Position numbers and translations under genes: made by a program
Assembly: GCA_019638695.1 (NCBI GenBank)
Contig: JAHBTG010000016.1
Coordinates: forward strand, 1-44,271
Origin: Bacteroidota bacterium
Lineage (GTDB): Bacteria > Bacteroidota > Bacteroidia > J057 > JAJTIE01
Reading direction: 5' to 3'
DNA length: 44,271 nt
The notes under the pieces: model-generated
The model's input: only the letters and a program-made list of their open reading frames with translations
Databases searched by the model: none
Told to the model about the DNA's origin: nothing
In this document: positions 1 through 8,964 of the stretch, piece after piece
Layout: every line of letters starts with the position of its first letter
Numbering within the stretch: the first letter of the stretch is position 1

Positions 1-101
1 GGCAGGGGCTCAGACAGTGTTTTGGGCGATTCGCCTCCGGCCGCTCCCACGGTTTCGCCCTTTTCGCTTAGGCCGGTTGGCAGGGGGGTAGAGGGCACAA
101 A

Positions 102-124
102 GATCTTTCGCTGTGGTCAGGATA
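102..124. repeat. Degenerate half-copy of dispersed repeat
   Basis: This 23-nt stretch reads like the right arm of the inverted repeat at 242-306 (shared core TTCGCTG..GGTCAGGAT or TTCGCTGCGCTCAGGAT, about 19 of 23 positions). It is probably an eroded copy of the same dispersed element. The surrounding 1-240 shows no convincing gene. Confidence 0.4.
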
Positions 125-241
125 CCCCGCCCCTCAAACAGCTTTTGGGGCTTCACGCGAAGCAGCACTCCCTTTCCGGGCGCCTCACCCGCCAAGGCCG
201 ACCGGCAGGGATGGGGTTGTAACACTGCACACGCCCCCCTG

Positions 242-306
242 CGTCATCCCGAACGGAGTGAGGGATCTAACACCGCATGGGATCCTTCGCTGCGCTCAGG
301 ATGACG
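242..306. repeat. Dispersed imperfect inverted repeat
   Basis: Two arms of about 26 nt (242-267 and roughly 281-306) are reverse complements at about 21 of 26 positions, starting CGTCATCC and ending GGATGACG, with about 13 nt between them. The sequence type (CGTCATCCTGAGCG...AGGATC) is a very common intergenic repeat in many bacteria, including Bacteroidota. It lies downstream of the minus-strand mrr gene and may act as a transcript-end hairpin. It has no coding content. Confidence 0.6.
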
Positions 307-399
307 CAGGTAGTTAAAGTAACTTACCTGCATAAACCAGTAAGTGGTATCAATAAGCAAGTCACTATTTAGCACAGTGAGAAATAAGCAGAAAAGAAC

Positions 400-1326
400 C
401 TAAAATGAACCTTCAAAAAAATCAGAGTCTATCTTCTTTACCTCATAGATACGCTCAAGAGACACCCCTAAGTTATTATCTATCATGAGATTTGCAAGCT
501 TTTTACCATCTATCAGAACAATCTTAGTTTCATTCCTCGGCGTGTAATCAGAAGCCTCTTTTGAAAAGCTTGATGTAGTAATAAATATACCCTTCTTAGC
601 ACCTTGACCAGCTAATGCGCCAACAAATTTTTGGATTTCAGGACGCCCTACTACATTTCCTTCTGCCCATCTCTTGGCCTGGATATAAATCACATCTAGA
701 CCTAGCTTATCTTCTTTAATGATTCCATCTATCCCTTCGTCTCCCGATCTTCCTAATGCCTGCCCTGCATCAGCTTCTGAACCACCATAGCCCATTTTTA
801 CAAGGAGTTTAACAACTAATTTCTCAAAGGCAGAAGAAGATAACAATTGGGTCTGAGCTGTCACATCCGAAATCAATGCACGCCTAATATCTTGATAGCC
901 TTTTTCCAGTATCTCTTCTGGCGTATAGTCACTAGAATCTGATTGAGCAGCAGACAACTTAGCTACATGAATAGGCCCTATAGAATAACCATCCCTAAAT
1001 TGATTAAATGTAGAAAATTGAGTCAAGAATGAGGTTGTGATCTTTTCAATCCTCGATTCAAGAATCTGTTTCCCATTTTTCGTTATAACAAGAATAGAGC
1101 GCTTATTATTCTCAAGAAGGCCTGCCTTCTTCAAGTATGTTTTAGCCCATCCTACTCGATTATCAAATACAGGTGCTGTACCACTCGGAAGAAGTTCTTT
1201 CCTATCTAGTTCCGATAGTTGAAAGAAACTAGCAAGCTTTTCTACAACATCTCTAAATCTATGTTCTTTTTCATCAGAGATAACCCTTAACAAAGGGAGC
1301 ATAATAGTCTGAAAATCCGGAACCAT
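400..1326 (-). CDS. mrr: Mrr-type restriction endonuclease
   Basis: The 308-residue protein has the two-part Mrr layout. An N-terminal winged-helix region (about residues 7-92) reads target DNA, and a C-terminal PD-(D/E)xK-like nuclease domain (about 165-285) follows. The nuclease signature is visible: GDEGIDGII with Asp200, then the Q-x-K motif in YIQAKRW (Gln216, Lys218). Mrr proteins are type IV enzymes that cut DNA carrying foreign methylation. The start ATG lies 14 nt after the nrdA stop, so it may be read from the nrd operon. Its DNA is clearly AT-richer than nrdA (one sampled 60-nt line is about 35% GC against about 63% in nrdA), which suggests horizontal acquisition. It appears intact, with no methylase beside it, as expected for type IV. 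Confidence 0.88.
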   Translation of the reverse strand: MVPDFQTIMLPLLRVISDEKEHRFRDVVEKLASFFQLSELDRKELLPSGTAPVFDNRVGWAKTYLKKAGLLENNKRSILVITKNGKQILESRIEKITTSFLTQFSTFNQFRDGYSIGPIHVAKLSAAQSDSSDYTPEEILEKGYQDIRRALISDVTAQTQLLSSSAFEKLVVKLLVKMGYGGSEADAGQALGRSGDEGIDGIIKEDKLGLDVIYIQAKRWAEGNVVGRPEIQKFVGALAGQGAKKGIFITTSSFSKEASDYTPRNETKIVLIDGKKLANLMIDNNLGVSLERIYEVKKIDSDFFEGSF

Positions 1327-1340
1327 CTCTATTATATTCT

Positions 1341-3767
1341 TTACGCGCTACACGCCAGGCAATCCGGGTCATCGAGGGAGCAGGCGGCGCCCAGGGGGAT
1401 GCCGCTGCTGCCCAGCGTAGGCTGGGCGGCCGGGCCGGCGAGAGGGGCGTTGCCACCAGTGGCGGCGCCGCGCAGGGCAGCTTCCTGGGCCTTCTGGGCT
1501 TGCAAGGTGCTGTGGTCCACAGTGAACTTGATGGCCTCGGCCGCACCCTGGCTGCGCAGGTAGTAGGTGCCCGTCTTGAGGCCCTGCTGCCAGGCGTAAA
1601 ACTGCATGCTGCTGAGCTTACTGTAGCTGGGCTCGCGCATATAGATATTGAGGCTCTGGCTCTGGCACACGTAGGGACCGCGCTCGGCAGCCATGTCTAT
1701 GACGGCCTTCTGCTTGATCTCCCATATGGTCTTGTACACCTCCTTGAGGGTATCGGGTATCTCGGCAATGTGCTGCACAGAGCCCCCGGCGGCAATGAGC
1801 TGGTTCTTCATCTGCTCATTCCACAGGCCCAGCTGGGCCAGGTCGTTGACCAGGTATTTGTTGACCACCACAAACTCACCGCTGAGGACGCGGCGGCTGT
1901 AGATATTGCTGGTAATGGGCTCAAAGCACTCGGTGTTGCCCAGGATCTGGCTGGTGCTGGCGGTGGGCATCAGGGCCAGGAGCAGGCTGTTGCGAGTGCC
2001 GTGTTTCATCACGCGCTGGCGCAGGGTCTCCCAGTCATAGCGGTCTGAGGGCGTGATGCCCCAGAGGTCGAACTGGAACTGCCCTTTGCTCATGGGGCTG
2101 CCGGCGAAGGTCTCGTAAGCACCCTGTTCCTCGGCCAGTTCGCAGCTGGCCTCCACGGCCGCGTGGTACATGGTCTCAAAGACGGCCTTGTTGAGCAGGC
2201 GGGCTTCCTCGCTCTCAAAGGGGTAATGCAGCTTCATAAAGGCGTCGGCCAGTCCCTGCACCCCTATGCCGATGGGGCGGTGGCGCAGGTTGCTGTTGCG
2301 CGCCTGGGACACGGGGTAGTAGTTGACGTCTATGATCTTGTTGAGGTTGCGGGTGACCACCTTGGTCACCTGGTGCAGCTTTTCAAAGTCGAACTCGCCG
2401 CGGAAGACGAAGCGGCTGAGGGCAATGGAAGCCAGGTTGCACACAGCAATCTCATCCGGGCTGGTATACTCAATGATCTCTGCGCAGAGGTTGCTGCTGC
2501 GGATGGTGCCCAGGTTCTGCTGGTTGCTCTTGCGGTTGGCGTGGTCCTTATAAAGGATATAAGGGGTGCCGGTCTCTATCTGGGCATCCACCACGTGTTT
2601 CCACAGCTGGCGGGCCTTCACGGTACGGCGGGCAATGCCTTTGCGCTCGTATTCGGTATAGCGTTTCTCAAACTCCTCGCCCCAGCTGTCATACAGTCCG
2701 GGCGCCTCATGGGGACAGAAGAGGCTCCAGTCGGCATCCTGCTCCACGCGCTCCATAAAGAGGTCGGGCACCCACAGGGCATAGAAGAGGTCGCGGGCGC
2801 GCTGCTCTTCCTTGCCGTGGTTCTTGCGCAGCTCCAGGAAGTCGAAGATATCGGCATGCCAGGGCTCCAGATACATGGCAAAAGCGCCTTTGCGCTTACC
2901 GCCACCCTGGTCCACGTAGCGGGCGGTGTTGTTGAAGACCTGTAGCATGGGCACAATGCCGTTGCTCTTGCCGTTGGTGCCTTTGATATAGCTGCCTTTG
3001 GCGCGCACGTTATGGATGCTAAGGCCGATGCCGCCGGCGCTTTTGCTGATCTCGGCGCACTGCTTGAGGGTCTCAAAGATGCCGGGGATGCTGTCATCCT
3101 GCATAGACAGGAGGAAGCAGGAAGAGAGCTGCGGGGTGGGGGTGCCGGCATTGAAGAGCGTGGGGGTGGCGTGGATAAACCACTTGTCGCTCATCAGGTT
3201 ATAGGTCTCAATGGCCGCCTCAATATCATGGAAGTGGATACCCAGGGCCACCCGCATGAACATGTACTGGGGGCGCTCCACGATCTGGTCCTGCACGCGC
3301 AGGAGGTAGCTGCGCTGCAGGGTGCGGAACCCGAAGTAGTCGAAATTGAAGTCGCGCTCATGGGCAATGGCGGCATCCAGCTTGTCGGCATGGGTGGTGA
3401 TGACCTCATAGAGCTCATCGGAGATGAGGCTGGCGCGCTCGCCCGTGATGGGGTGGCGGTATTTGTGGAGGATCTCCGCCGTGATGGAGAAGCGGGCCTC
3501 GGTATTCTTGTGCAGGTTGCTGACGGCAATACGCGCGGCCAGGATGGCATAGTCCGGGTGAATGGTCACCATGGAGGCCGCCGTCTCGGCCGAGAGCTCA
3601 TCCAGCTGCTGGGTAGTCACCCCGTCAAAGAGTCCGGGCACCACGCGCTGGGCCACCGTCACAGGATCCACCTTGCTGTGCAGCCCTTCGGTAAGCGCTC
3701 CTATGCGGTTGACAATTTTATCGAACTGTACGGGCTCTTTTTCGCCCCGGCGATTGACTACGATCAT
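1341..3767 (-). CDS. nrdA: Ribonucleoside-diphosphate reductase alpha subunit, class Ia
   Basis: The 808-residue large subunit reduces ribonucleoside diphosphates to deoxyribonucleotides in the cytoplasm. An ATP-cone regulatory domain occupies about residues 1-95 and is followed by the catalytic barrel. The catalytic residues are visible: Cys217 (QLSSCFLL) and Cys443 (AVCNLAS) form the redox pair, and the loop NLCAEI carries Asn426, thiyl Cys428 and Glu430. MPTASTSQI forms the substrate loop. The C-terminal tail carries the Cys803/Cys806 pair that takes electrons from thioredoxin or glutaredoxin. It follows nrdB on the same strand after a 74-nt gap, so the two genes form an nrdB-nrdA operon. 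Length and motifs are normal, and the start gives a complete ATP-cone. Confidence 0.97.
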   Translation of the reverse strand: MIVVNRRGEKEPVQFDKIVNRIGALTEGLHSKVDPVTVAQRVVPGLFDGVTTQQLDELSAETAASMVTIHPDYAILAARIAVSNLHKNTEARFSITAEILHKYRHPITGERASLISDELYEVITTHADKLDAAIAHERDFNFDYFGFRTLQRSYLLRVQDQIVERPQYMFMRVALGIHFHDIEAAIETYNLMSDKWFIHATPTLFNAGTPTPQLSSCFLLSMQDDSIPGIFETLKQCAEISKSAGGIGLSIHNVRAKGSYIKGTNGKSNGIVPMLQVFNNTARYVDQGGGKRKGAFAMYLEPWHADIFDFLELRKNHGKEEQRARDLFYALWVPDLFMERVEQDADWSLFCPHEAPGLYDSWGEEFEKRYTEYERKGIARRTVKARQLWKHVVDAQIETGTPYILYKDHANRKSNQQNLGTIRSSNLCAEIIEYTSPDEIAVCNLASIALSRFVFRGEFDFEKLHQVTKVVTRNLNKIIDVNYYPVSQARNSNLRHRPIGIGVQGLADAFMKLHYPFESEEARLLNKAVFETMYHAAVEASCELAEEQGAYETFAGSPMSKGQFQFDLWGITPSDRYDWETLRQRVMKHGTRNSLLLALMPTASTSQILGNTECFEPITSNIYSRRVLSGEFVVVNKYLVNDLAQLGLWNEQMKNQLIAAGGSVQHIAEIPDTLKEVYKTIWEIKQKAVIDMAAERGPYVCQSQSLNIYMREPSYSKLSSMQFYAWQQGLKTGTYYLRSQGAAEAIKFTVDHSTLQAQKAQEAALRGAATGGNAPLAGPAAQPTLGSSGIPLGAACSLDDPDCLACSA

Positions 3768-3841
3768 GACTGTATGAAATTGGAGAGTGGTGGGAGGAGT
3801 TTAGAAAGAATATTGCTGTATAGATGCCGCAGGGGCGGGGA

Positions 3842-4855
3842 TTAGAAATCTTCGTTGAGGTCAAACTGGTTGTTGGCCGGATCTTCTTTGGTAGAGGACA
3901 TCACACCTGCCTTCTGGTATTCGCTCACGCGCTTCTCAAAGAAATTGGTCTTGCCCTGCAGGCTGATCATTTCCATCCAGGGGAAGGGGTTGGCGGTGTG
4001 GTAGGCCTTGGCAAAGCCCAGGGCATTGAGCAGGCGGTCTGCCACAAACTCAATGTACTGGCTCATCAGTTCGGCATTCATACCGATCAGGTTAACGGGC
4101 AGGGCATTGGTGACGAATTCCTGTTCGATGGTCACGGCATCCATGATGATACTGCGCACGGTTTCCTCGCTGGGCGGATTCTGAAGCATGGAGAACAGCA
4201 GGCAGGCAAAATCGCAATGGAGCCCTTCGTCCCGGCTGATCAGTTCGTTGCTAAAGCTGAGGCCGGGCATGAGGCCGCGCTTCTTGAGCCAGAAGATGGA
4301 GCAGAAGCTACCGGAGAAGAAGATACCTTCCACTGCGGCAAAGGCCACCAGCCGCTCGGCAAAGCTCTCGGCATTGTCTATCCAGCGCAGGGCCCACTGG
4401 GCCTTGCTGGAAACCGCGGGTACTGTTTCCAGGGCATTGAACAGGTGGTCCTTCTCCAGGGAGTCTTTGATATACGTATCGATCAGCAGGCTGTAGGTCT
4501 CTGCATGGATATTCTCAATGGCTATCTGGAAACCATAGAAGCAGCGGGCCTCGGGTATGGTAACGTCCTGCATAAAATGCAGCACCAGGTTCTCATTCAC
4601 AATGCCGTCGCTGGCTGCAAAGAAAGCCAGGACATGCTTGATAAAATGGCGCTCGTTATCGGTGAGGTTCTCCCAGTCTACCAGGTCTGCGCTGAGGTCA
4701 ATTTCCTCCGTGGTCCAGAAGCTGGCTTCGGCCTGCTTATACATGCGCCAGATAGCATCATATTTGATGGGGAAAAGGACAAACCGGCCGGGGTTGTCCT
4801 GCAGGATACGCTCTTCGCTATCGGTGTATTTGGGGGTAACACGGGTGTCCAACAT
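3842..4855 (-). CDS. nrdB: Ribonucleoside-diphosphate reductase beta subunit, class Ia
   Basis: The 337-residue small subunit holds the diiron-tyrosyl radical that starts catalysis in NrdA. All ligands of a classic R2 are visible: Asp83, Glu114, His117, Glu176, Glu210 and His213. The radical Tyr121 lies four residues after His117 ([12 protein letters not shown]). The segments around [10 protein letters not shown] and [12 protein letters not shown] closely resemble the R2 of eukaryotes. The C-terminus (FDLNEDF) matches the acidic-aromatic tail that docks on the large subunit. It is the first gene of the operon, with a -33/-7 promoter about 80 nt upstream and DnaA-box-like sites further out. 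The start is the only ATG that precedes the conserved N-terminal helix. Confidence 0.97.
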   Translation of the reverse strand: MLDTRVTPKYTDSEERILQDNPGRFVLFPIKYDAIWRMYKQAEASFWTTEEIDLSADLVDWENLTDNERHFIKHVLAFFAASDGIVNENLVLHFMQDVTIPEARCFYGFQIAIENIHAETYSLLIDTYIKDSLEKDHLFNALETVPAVSSKAQWALRWIDNAESFAERLVAFAAVEGIFFSGSFCSIFWLKKRGLMPGLSFSNELISRDEGLHCDFACLLFSMLQNPPSEETVRSIIMDAVTIEQEFVTNALPVNLIGMNAELMSQYIEFVADRLLNALGFAKAYHTANPFPWMEMISLQGKTNFFEKRVSEYQKAGVMSSTKEDPANNQFDLNEDF

Positions 4856-4936
4856 GGGTCTTTTCTTTAGTTAAATTCACTTTTTCACAAAAAGGTGCCC
4901 TGGCGAGGCATCCGGTAAAAGGGCCTGAGGTCTATC

Positions 4937-4968
4937 CAAAGATAAGCCCGGGAGAGAGGCTTGGGCAA
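4937..4968 (-). promoter_or_regulatory. Bacteroidota-type promoter for nrdB-nrdA
   Basis: On the minus strand a TTG (-33 element, 4968-4966) is followed after 21 nt by a perfect TATCTTTG (-7 box TAnnTTTG, 4944-4937). This would start the transcript near 4930 and leave a leader of about 75 nt before nrdB. It is the only promoter in the window where both elements are convincing. Confidence 0.6.
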
Positions 4969-5222
4969 GTTTCTTCCGTACACCTGCCTAACCCATCTAT
5001 CCGCAAACACCGGAGGCAGGCTGTGGGAAACTCGCCTGCTCCTGGTGTAAATGGCCGTTGCAGCGGGTATACCCTTGTTCATAAGGGGTTGCCCACAGGA
5101 GAGTATTTCCCCGGAGCGGGAGGATGTGCACACAGCGAACTGATCCATCCTTTGCCTACCGCAACTGTTTACCATAATGCTGCCAAAGAGCGAAGACAAA
5201 TATGGTCTATGGCAGTTTTTCG

Positions 5223-5253
5223 TTTTCCACCAGTTCTCCACCGCCTGTCCACA
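5223..5253 (+). promoter_or_regulatory. Three DnaA-box-like nonamers at 11-bp spacing
   Basis: The nonamers TTTTCCACC (5223), TTCTCCACC (5234) and CTGTCCACA (5245) follow each other with a constant period of 11 bp, about one helical turn. Each matches the DnaA box TTATCCACA at 7 of 9 positions and shares the core TCCAC. Two further 7/9 matches lie at 5089-5097 and 5347-5355. They sit upstream of nrdB. In E. coli, DnaA boxes upstream of nrdAB regulate that operon. A role here is inference. Confidence 0.35.
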
Positions 5254-5534
5254 ACACTCCAGGGATAAGTAGCAACTAACTGTAAATCAGGCCCTAACCT
5301 TAGGTTAACGCCAGCATGATGAAATATACACATGAGGCGGAGGGGAAAATCCACAAATGCCCATGACACCTGCCTGTCCTCTTGCGTTTAAACGAAATGA
5401 GGCCTATTAAGGTTTTGGAAATTTGGCAAAACCCCTTCCTGTGGCCCCGGGGCGGGCCGCCTGTCGCTTACCTACCATGATAGAGATAGAGTGGGCAGAA
5501 CCGCATCAAAGATGCGCAGGAAAGCCATTTATGC
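5254..5534. other. Intergenic DNA between nrdB and the fibrinogen-like genes
   Basis: This is the rest of the long divergent gap (4856-5596 in total). Between 5254 and 5534 I see no gene and no RNA family I can name. Open frames run through it towards the downstream gene, but they lack any recognisable protein sequence and precede the signal peptide of that gene. Confidence 0.5.
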
Positions 5535-5542
5535 TATCTTTG
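5535..5542 (+). promoter_or_regulatory. -7 box upstream of the fibrinogen-like gene pair
   Basis: TATCTTTG is a perfect TAnnTTTG box. It lies about 55 nt upstream of the ATG at 5597 and has no clear TTG at the -33 distance. It also argues that the start codons further upstream in the same frame are not used. Confidence 0.4.
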
Positions 5543-5596
5543 CTTACTACCTATATGCTGGATTTCTTACGCATACACACATCCTTTGCTAACAAT

Positions 5597-6763
5597 ATGA
5601 AAAGACTATTACTACTTGTACTATGCTGGCTGGCCATCACCTCCTCCCGGGGGCAGAATGTGGGCATAGGCACCAGCAGCCCGCACCCCAAAGCGTTACT
5701 GGATATCGAAAGCACGGACAAAGGCGTGCTCATCCCCCGCCTCACCCAGGCGCAGATCCAGGCGCTGGGCACCCCGCCTGCCGGCCTCATGCTGTTCAAC
5801 ACGGATAGCGGGTGTTTCCAGTATTACAATGGCGCCCAGTGGATACGCCTGTGCAATGACGCGCCCGGCTGCGATACCCCGGCTACACCCACTGCCGGCA
5901 GCAACAGCCCGGTATGCGCGGGCGAGCCCCTGAGCCTCACGGCATCCGCCGTAGAAAGCGCCAACTACGCCTGGACCGGCCCCAACGGGTTCCAGAGCTT
6001 TGACCAGAACCCCGGTATCGCCTCGGCTACGCTGACCATGTCTGGCAACTATATCGTGCGGGCCTGGCGCATGGGCTGCTTCAGCGAGCCCGATACCGTC
6101 ACGGTAACCGTCACGCCCCCACCCTATTTCCGCACTTGTGCCGAGATCCTGGCAGACAATCCTTCTGCCCCCAGCGGCACTTACACTATAGACCCGGACG
6201 GCTGTGCAGGCCCCATAGCTCCCTTCTCCTGTGACTGCGACATGACCACCGACGGCGGCGGCTGGACCCTGGTACTCAACTACCTGCACCAGGGGAACAC
6301 CAACCCCGCCACGCAGGCACGCACCACCGACCTGCCCCTGCTGGGCAGCACGGTACTGGGCACCAATGAAGGGGCCACCGCCTTCTGGGGCCACGCCGCA
6401 CCGGCGCTGATGAGCACTCTCCCGCACACAGAGCTCCGCTTCTGGGCACGCACCGGCGCCCATGCCCGCGTCATCCACTTCAAGACCACCCACGCCGCCA
6501 CCCTGGCCTACTTCCGCACCGGCACAGGCAACACCATTGGCATCAACGGCAGCTTCACGGCACTGACCGGCCACACGGCATTCCTGCCCAACGCCGCCAA
6601 CAACGGCTTTACCACCCAAGGGAATATTGCCATGACGGAATTTCCCATATACCTGGGGGGCACCTACCACTGGGGCATCCGCGGCAGCGGCGGCCGCTGG
6701 GAGGTGGATGACTACCCCAACAATGCCACTCAAAATACTCATCACCAAATCTGGTGCCGCTAA
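5597..6763 (+). CDS. Secreted protein with PKD/Ig-like and fibrinogen-like domains (copy 1)
   Basis: Starting at the ATG at 5597, the protein has 388 residues and opens with a signal peptide (MKRLLLLVLCW...SSRGQ). Longer in-frame starts would bury this signal. Next comes a segment typical of Bacteroidota surface and tail-fibre-like proteins (NVGIGTSSP..LLDIES..KGVLIPRLT..QI, then FNTDSGCFQYYNGAQW). A PKD/Ig-like domain follows (about residues 95-175, SPVCAGEPLSLTA...WTGPNGF...GCFSEPDTVTVTV). The C-terminal half starts like an animal fibrinogen-related domain: SGTYTIDPDG, then a CDCDMTTDGGGWTLVL core. It probably acts as a surface lectin or adhesin, which is inference. No T9SS sorting domain is visible. 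A close paralogue follows 35 nt downstream. Confidence 0.8.
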   Translation: MKRLLLLVLCWLAITSSRGQNVGIGTSSPHPKALLDIESTDKGVLIPRLTQAQIQALGTPPAGLMLFNTDSGCFQYYNGAQWIRLCNDAPGCDTPATPTAGSNSPVCAGEPLSLTASAVESANYAWTGPNGFQSFDQNPGIASATLTMSGNYIVRAWRMGCFSEPDTVTVTVTPPPYFRTCAEILADNPSAPSGTYTIDPDGCAGPIAPFSCDCDMTTDGGGWTLVLNYLHQGNTNPATQARTTDLPLLGSTVLGTNEGATAFWGHAAPALMSTLPHTELRFWARTGAHARVIHFKTTHAATLAYFRTGTGNTIGINGSFTALTGHTAFLPNAANNGFTTQGNIAMTEFPIYLGGTYHWGIRGSGGRWEVDDYPNNATQNTHHQIWCR

Positions 6764-6798
6764 TGACCCGCGCCCTTCTCTCCTCCACATATGGCCCC

Positions 6799-7977
6799 AT
6801 GAAAAGGGCACTCCCGGCCCTGCTCCTGTGCATGGGGCTGCTCATGCCTGGCCATGCCACGGCGCAGCAGGTGGGTATAGGCGCCCCGGATCCGCACCCT
6901 GCGGCCATCCTGGAACTACGGAGCGATTCGCTGGGCATCCGCATCCCGCGCCTCACCCAGCTGCAAATAGATGCCCTAAATCCTGCCCCCGTGGGTTTGC
7001 TGGTATATAATGCCGACAGCAACTGCTTCCAGTTCTGCAAAAGCACCGGGTGGGCCTCTTTGTGCGACAGCACAGGGACAAACGACTGCTTTGCGCAGCC
7101 GGAAGCCATCGCACAAGGCAACACTGTTATGTGCAACGGGCAAACGCTTTACCTGGAAGCCGTGCCACAGGAAAACGCCACTTACGAATGGACGGGGCCG
7201 GGCGGCTTTCGCAGATATGTGCGCAACCCTACCCGTGCGGGCATGACGGCGGCAGAAGCCGGCAATTATGTGCTGCGCACCTACCGCTACGGATGCTTCA
7301 GTGAGCCCGATACTCTGGCGGTAAGCATAGGCACCACCGCCCCCTATGCCAGTTGCCTGCAGATACTGACCGCCCACCCCGGCAGTCCCAGCGGTATATA
7401 TACCATAGACCCGGACGGCGGCGGCGCGTTGTGCCCCATGCCCTGTTACTGCGATATGACCACCGACGGCGGGGGCTGGACCCTGGTGCTCAACTACCTG
7501 CACCAGGGCGGCACCAACCCCGCCACACAGCCGCGCACCACCGACCTCCCCCTGCCGGGCAACGATGTGCTGGGCACCAGCGAGGCCGCTACCGCCTACT
7601 GGGGCCATGCGGCACCCGCGCTCCTGAATGCACTGCCACACACAGAGCTCCGCTTCTGGGCACGCACCAACGTCCATGCCCGGGTCATCCACTTCAAGAC
7701 CTCTCACGCTGCTACACTGGCTTACTTCCGCACGGGCACCGGCAGCATGAGCGGCATCCAGAGCAGCTTCACGGCGCTGGCCGGGCACTCAGCCAATATC
7801 CCCGCCGCCGCGAACAACTGGCACATCAACCAGGGAAATAATGCCATGACAGAGTTCCCTTTCTTCCAGAACGGGACCTACCACTGGGGCATCCGCGGAC
7901 TGGGCAACCGCTGGGAAGCAGATGACTATCCCAATAATGCTACGCAAGACACTCATCACCGGGTCTGGGTGCGTTAG
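6799..7977 (+). CDS. Secreted protein with PKD/Ig-like and fibrinogen-like domains (copy 2)
   Basis: The protein has 392 residues from the ATG at 6799, which is followed by a clean signal peptide (MKRALPALLLCMGLL...TAQQ). The architecture equals that of the upstream gene: the VGIGAPDPHPAAILELRSDS / IRIPRLTQLQIDAL segment, a PKD/Ig-like domain with paired Cys, then SGIYTIDPDGGG, CDMTTDGGGWTLVLNYLHQG and the ending WGIRGLGNRWEADDYPNNATQ. The DNA of the C-terminal halves is very alike in the two genes, which indicates a fairly recent tandem duplication. The N-terminal and Ig-like parts have diverged more. It is probably co-transcribed with copy 1. It ends 12 nt before the convergent era gene. 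Confidence 0.8.
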   Translation: MKRALPALLLCMGLLMPGHATAQQVGIGAPDPHPAAILELRSDSLGIRIPRLTQLQIDALNPAPVGLLVYNADSNCFQFCKSTGWASLCDSTGTNDCFAQPEAIAQGNTVMCNGQTLYLEAVPQENATYEWTGPGGFRRYVRNPTRAGMTAAEAGNYVLRTYRYGCFSEPDTLAVSIGTTAPYASCLQILTAHPGSPSGIYTIDPDGGGALCPMPCYCDMTTDGGGWTLVLNYLHQGGTNPATQPRTTDLPLPGNDVLGTSEAATAYWGHAAPALLNALPHTELRFWARTNVHARVIHFKTSHAATLAYFRTGTGSMSGIQSSFTALAGHSANIPAAANNWHINQGNNAMTEFPFFQNGTYHWGIRGLGNRWEADDYPNNATQDTHHRVWVR

Positions 7978-7989
7978 CCGCAGCCTCTC

Positions 7990-8907
7990 TTACTCGTAGC
8001 CAAAGCGACGCAACCACTCGGGGCGGTCCTTCCAGTCTTCGGCCACACGCACATAGAGCTCCAGGCGCACCGGCTGGCCCAGCATATGGGCAATCTCTTT
8101 GCGGGCGGCCGTCCCTATCTTTTTGATCATGGCCCCTTGCTTGCCAATGACCATAGCCTTTTGTGTCTGGCGGGCTACATGGATCTCGGCTTCTATATGC
8201 ACAGGGTCATCCCCCTCGGCATCCTTGTAGAAGAGAATGGTCACTTCCGTGTGGTAAGGGATCTCCTGGCGCAGGAAGAGGAACACTTTCTCCCGGATGG
8301 TCTCTGCGGCAAAGAACCGCATGGGGCGGTCGGTCAGCTGGTCCTTATCATAAAACGGCGGACTCTCGGGGAGGATGGCCACCAGGGTATCCAGGAGTTC
8401 AGATAACCCTATCTGCCTGAGGGCGCTGATCACACAAGTGGCGCGGGGCTTCACCCATTGCAGCTCTTCGATACGCGCCTGCACCTTGTCTGCGGGGTAA
8501 GCATCGCACTTGTTAATGACCAGTATGCGGGGAATATCCGGGTGCAGTGCCAGCAATTCGCGCACCGGGGTTTCATCAAAGATCTCTTCAGGATGCGCCA
8601 TGAGTACCAGGGCATCTGCATCCTGCAAGGCGCTACCGGCAGACTGCATCATGCTCTTGTGCAGCTCATAGCGCGGCGCAATGAGACCCGGCGTATCGGA
8701 AAAGATGATCTGCCAGTCATCCGTGCTGACAATACCCAGGATGCGGTGGCGCGTGGTCTGCGCCTTGGGTGTTACAATAGCCAGTTTCTCCCCTGCCAGT
8801 GCGTTTAACAGGGTACTTTTGCCCACATTGGGCTTGCCCAGCAGGGCGACAAAACCGGCACGATGAGGAACTTGGGACAAGAGCTCTGGAGAAAAGGACC
8901 GGCACAA
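7990..8907 (-). CDS. era: GTPase Era, 16S rRNA maturation
   Basis: Era binds the 3' end of 16S rRNA and helps 30S assembly. The GTPase domain shows the P-loop GKPNVGKST, the switch region KAQTTRHRI, DTPG and the specificity motif NKCD. The C-terminal KH domain follows (VIGKQGAMIKKIG, then LELYVRV). The start is uncertain. No in-frame ATG precedes the P-loop; TTG codons at 8907 and 8880 are the candidates. A perfect -7 box (TATCTTTG, 8912-8905) overlaps the first TTG. Together with the usual short Era N-terminus (HRAGFVALLG), this favours TTG 8880. The outer limit is given here. It stands alone between two surface-protein gene groups. Confidence 0.95.
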   Translation of the reverse strand: MCRSFSPELLSQVPHRAGFVALLGKPNVGKSTLLNALAGEKLAIVTPKAQTTRHRILGIVSTDDWQIIFSDTPGLIAPRYELHKSMMQSAGSALQDADALVLMAHPEEIFDETPVRELLALHPDIPRILVINKCDAYPADKVQARIEELQWVKPRATCVISALRQIGLSELLDTLVAILPESPPFYDKDQLTDRPMRFFAAETIREKVFLFLRQEIPYHTEVTILFYKDAEGDDPVHIEAEIHVARQTQKAMVIGKQGAMIKKIGTAARKEIAHMLGQPVRLELYVRVAEDWKDRPEWLRRFGYE

Positions 8908-8964
8908 AGATAGGCAAGGGCAGGCTATGCCGCACCTTACCGGGTCATGATAGGAGTATTGTAC

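Noticed and set aside
1500-3845. Long plus-strand open frames opposite nrdA (for example 2163-2945 and 3012-3845)
   Set aside because: They are antisense shadows of a high-GC gene with strong third-position bias. The residues are Val/Gly/Leu-rich without motifs or promoter.
4983-5090. Mutually exclusive hairpins (CCTGCC 4983/GGCAGG 5015 against GCAGGC 5016/GCCTGC 5034) and the palindrome GGGTATACCC at 5065
   Set aside because: The stems are only 5-6 bp and lie outside both predicted leaders, so an attenuator role is not supported.
4861-5100. Possible cobalamin riboswitch upstream of nrdB (GC-rich hairpins, pieces such as CCCGCTGCAACGG)
   Set aside because: The conserved B12 box (AGCCAGGAGACC-type) and the GCCACTG core are absent, the order of the pieces is wrong, and most of the region lies upstream of the predicted nrdB transcription start.
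5084-5355. Chromosomal replication origin
   Set aside because: The DnaA-like boxes are weak (7/9), there is no adjacent dnaA, dnaN or gidA and no clear AT-rich unwinding element, so only a regulatory role is proposed.
5696-6811. 371-codon minus-strand frame opposite the first fibrinogen-like gene
   Set aside because: It is the same kind of high-GC shadow; the composition is Gly/Ala/Val-rich and there is no family signature.
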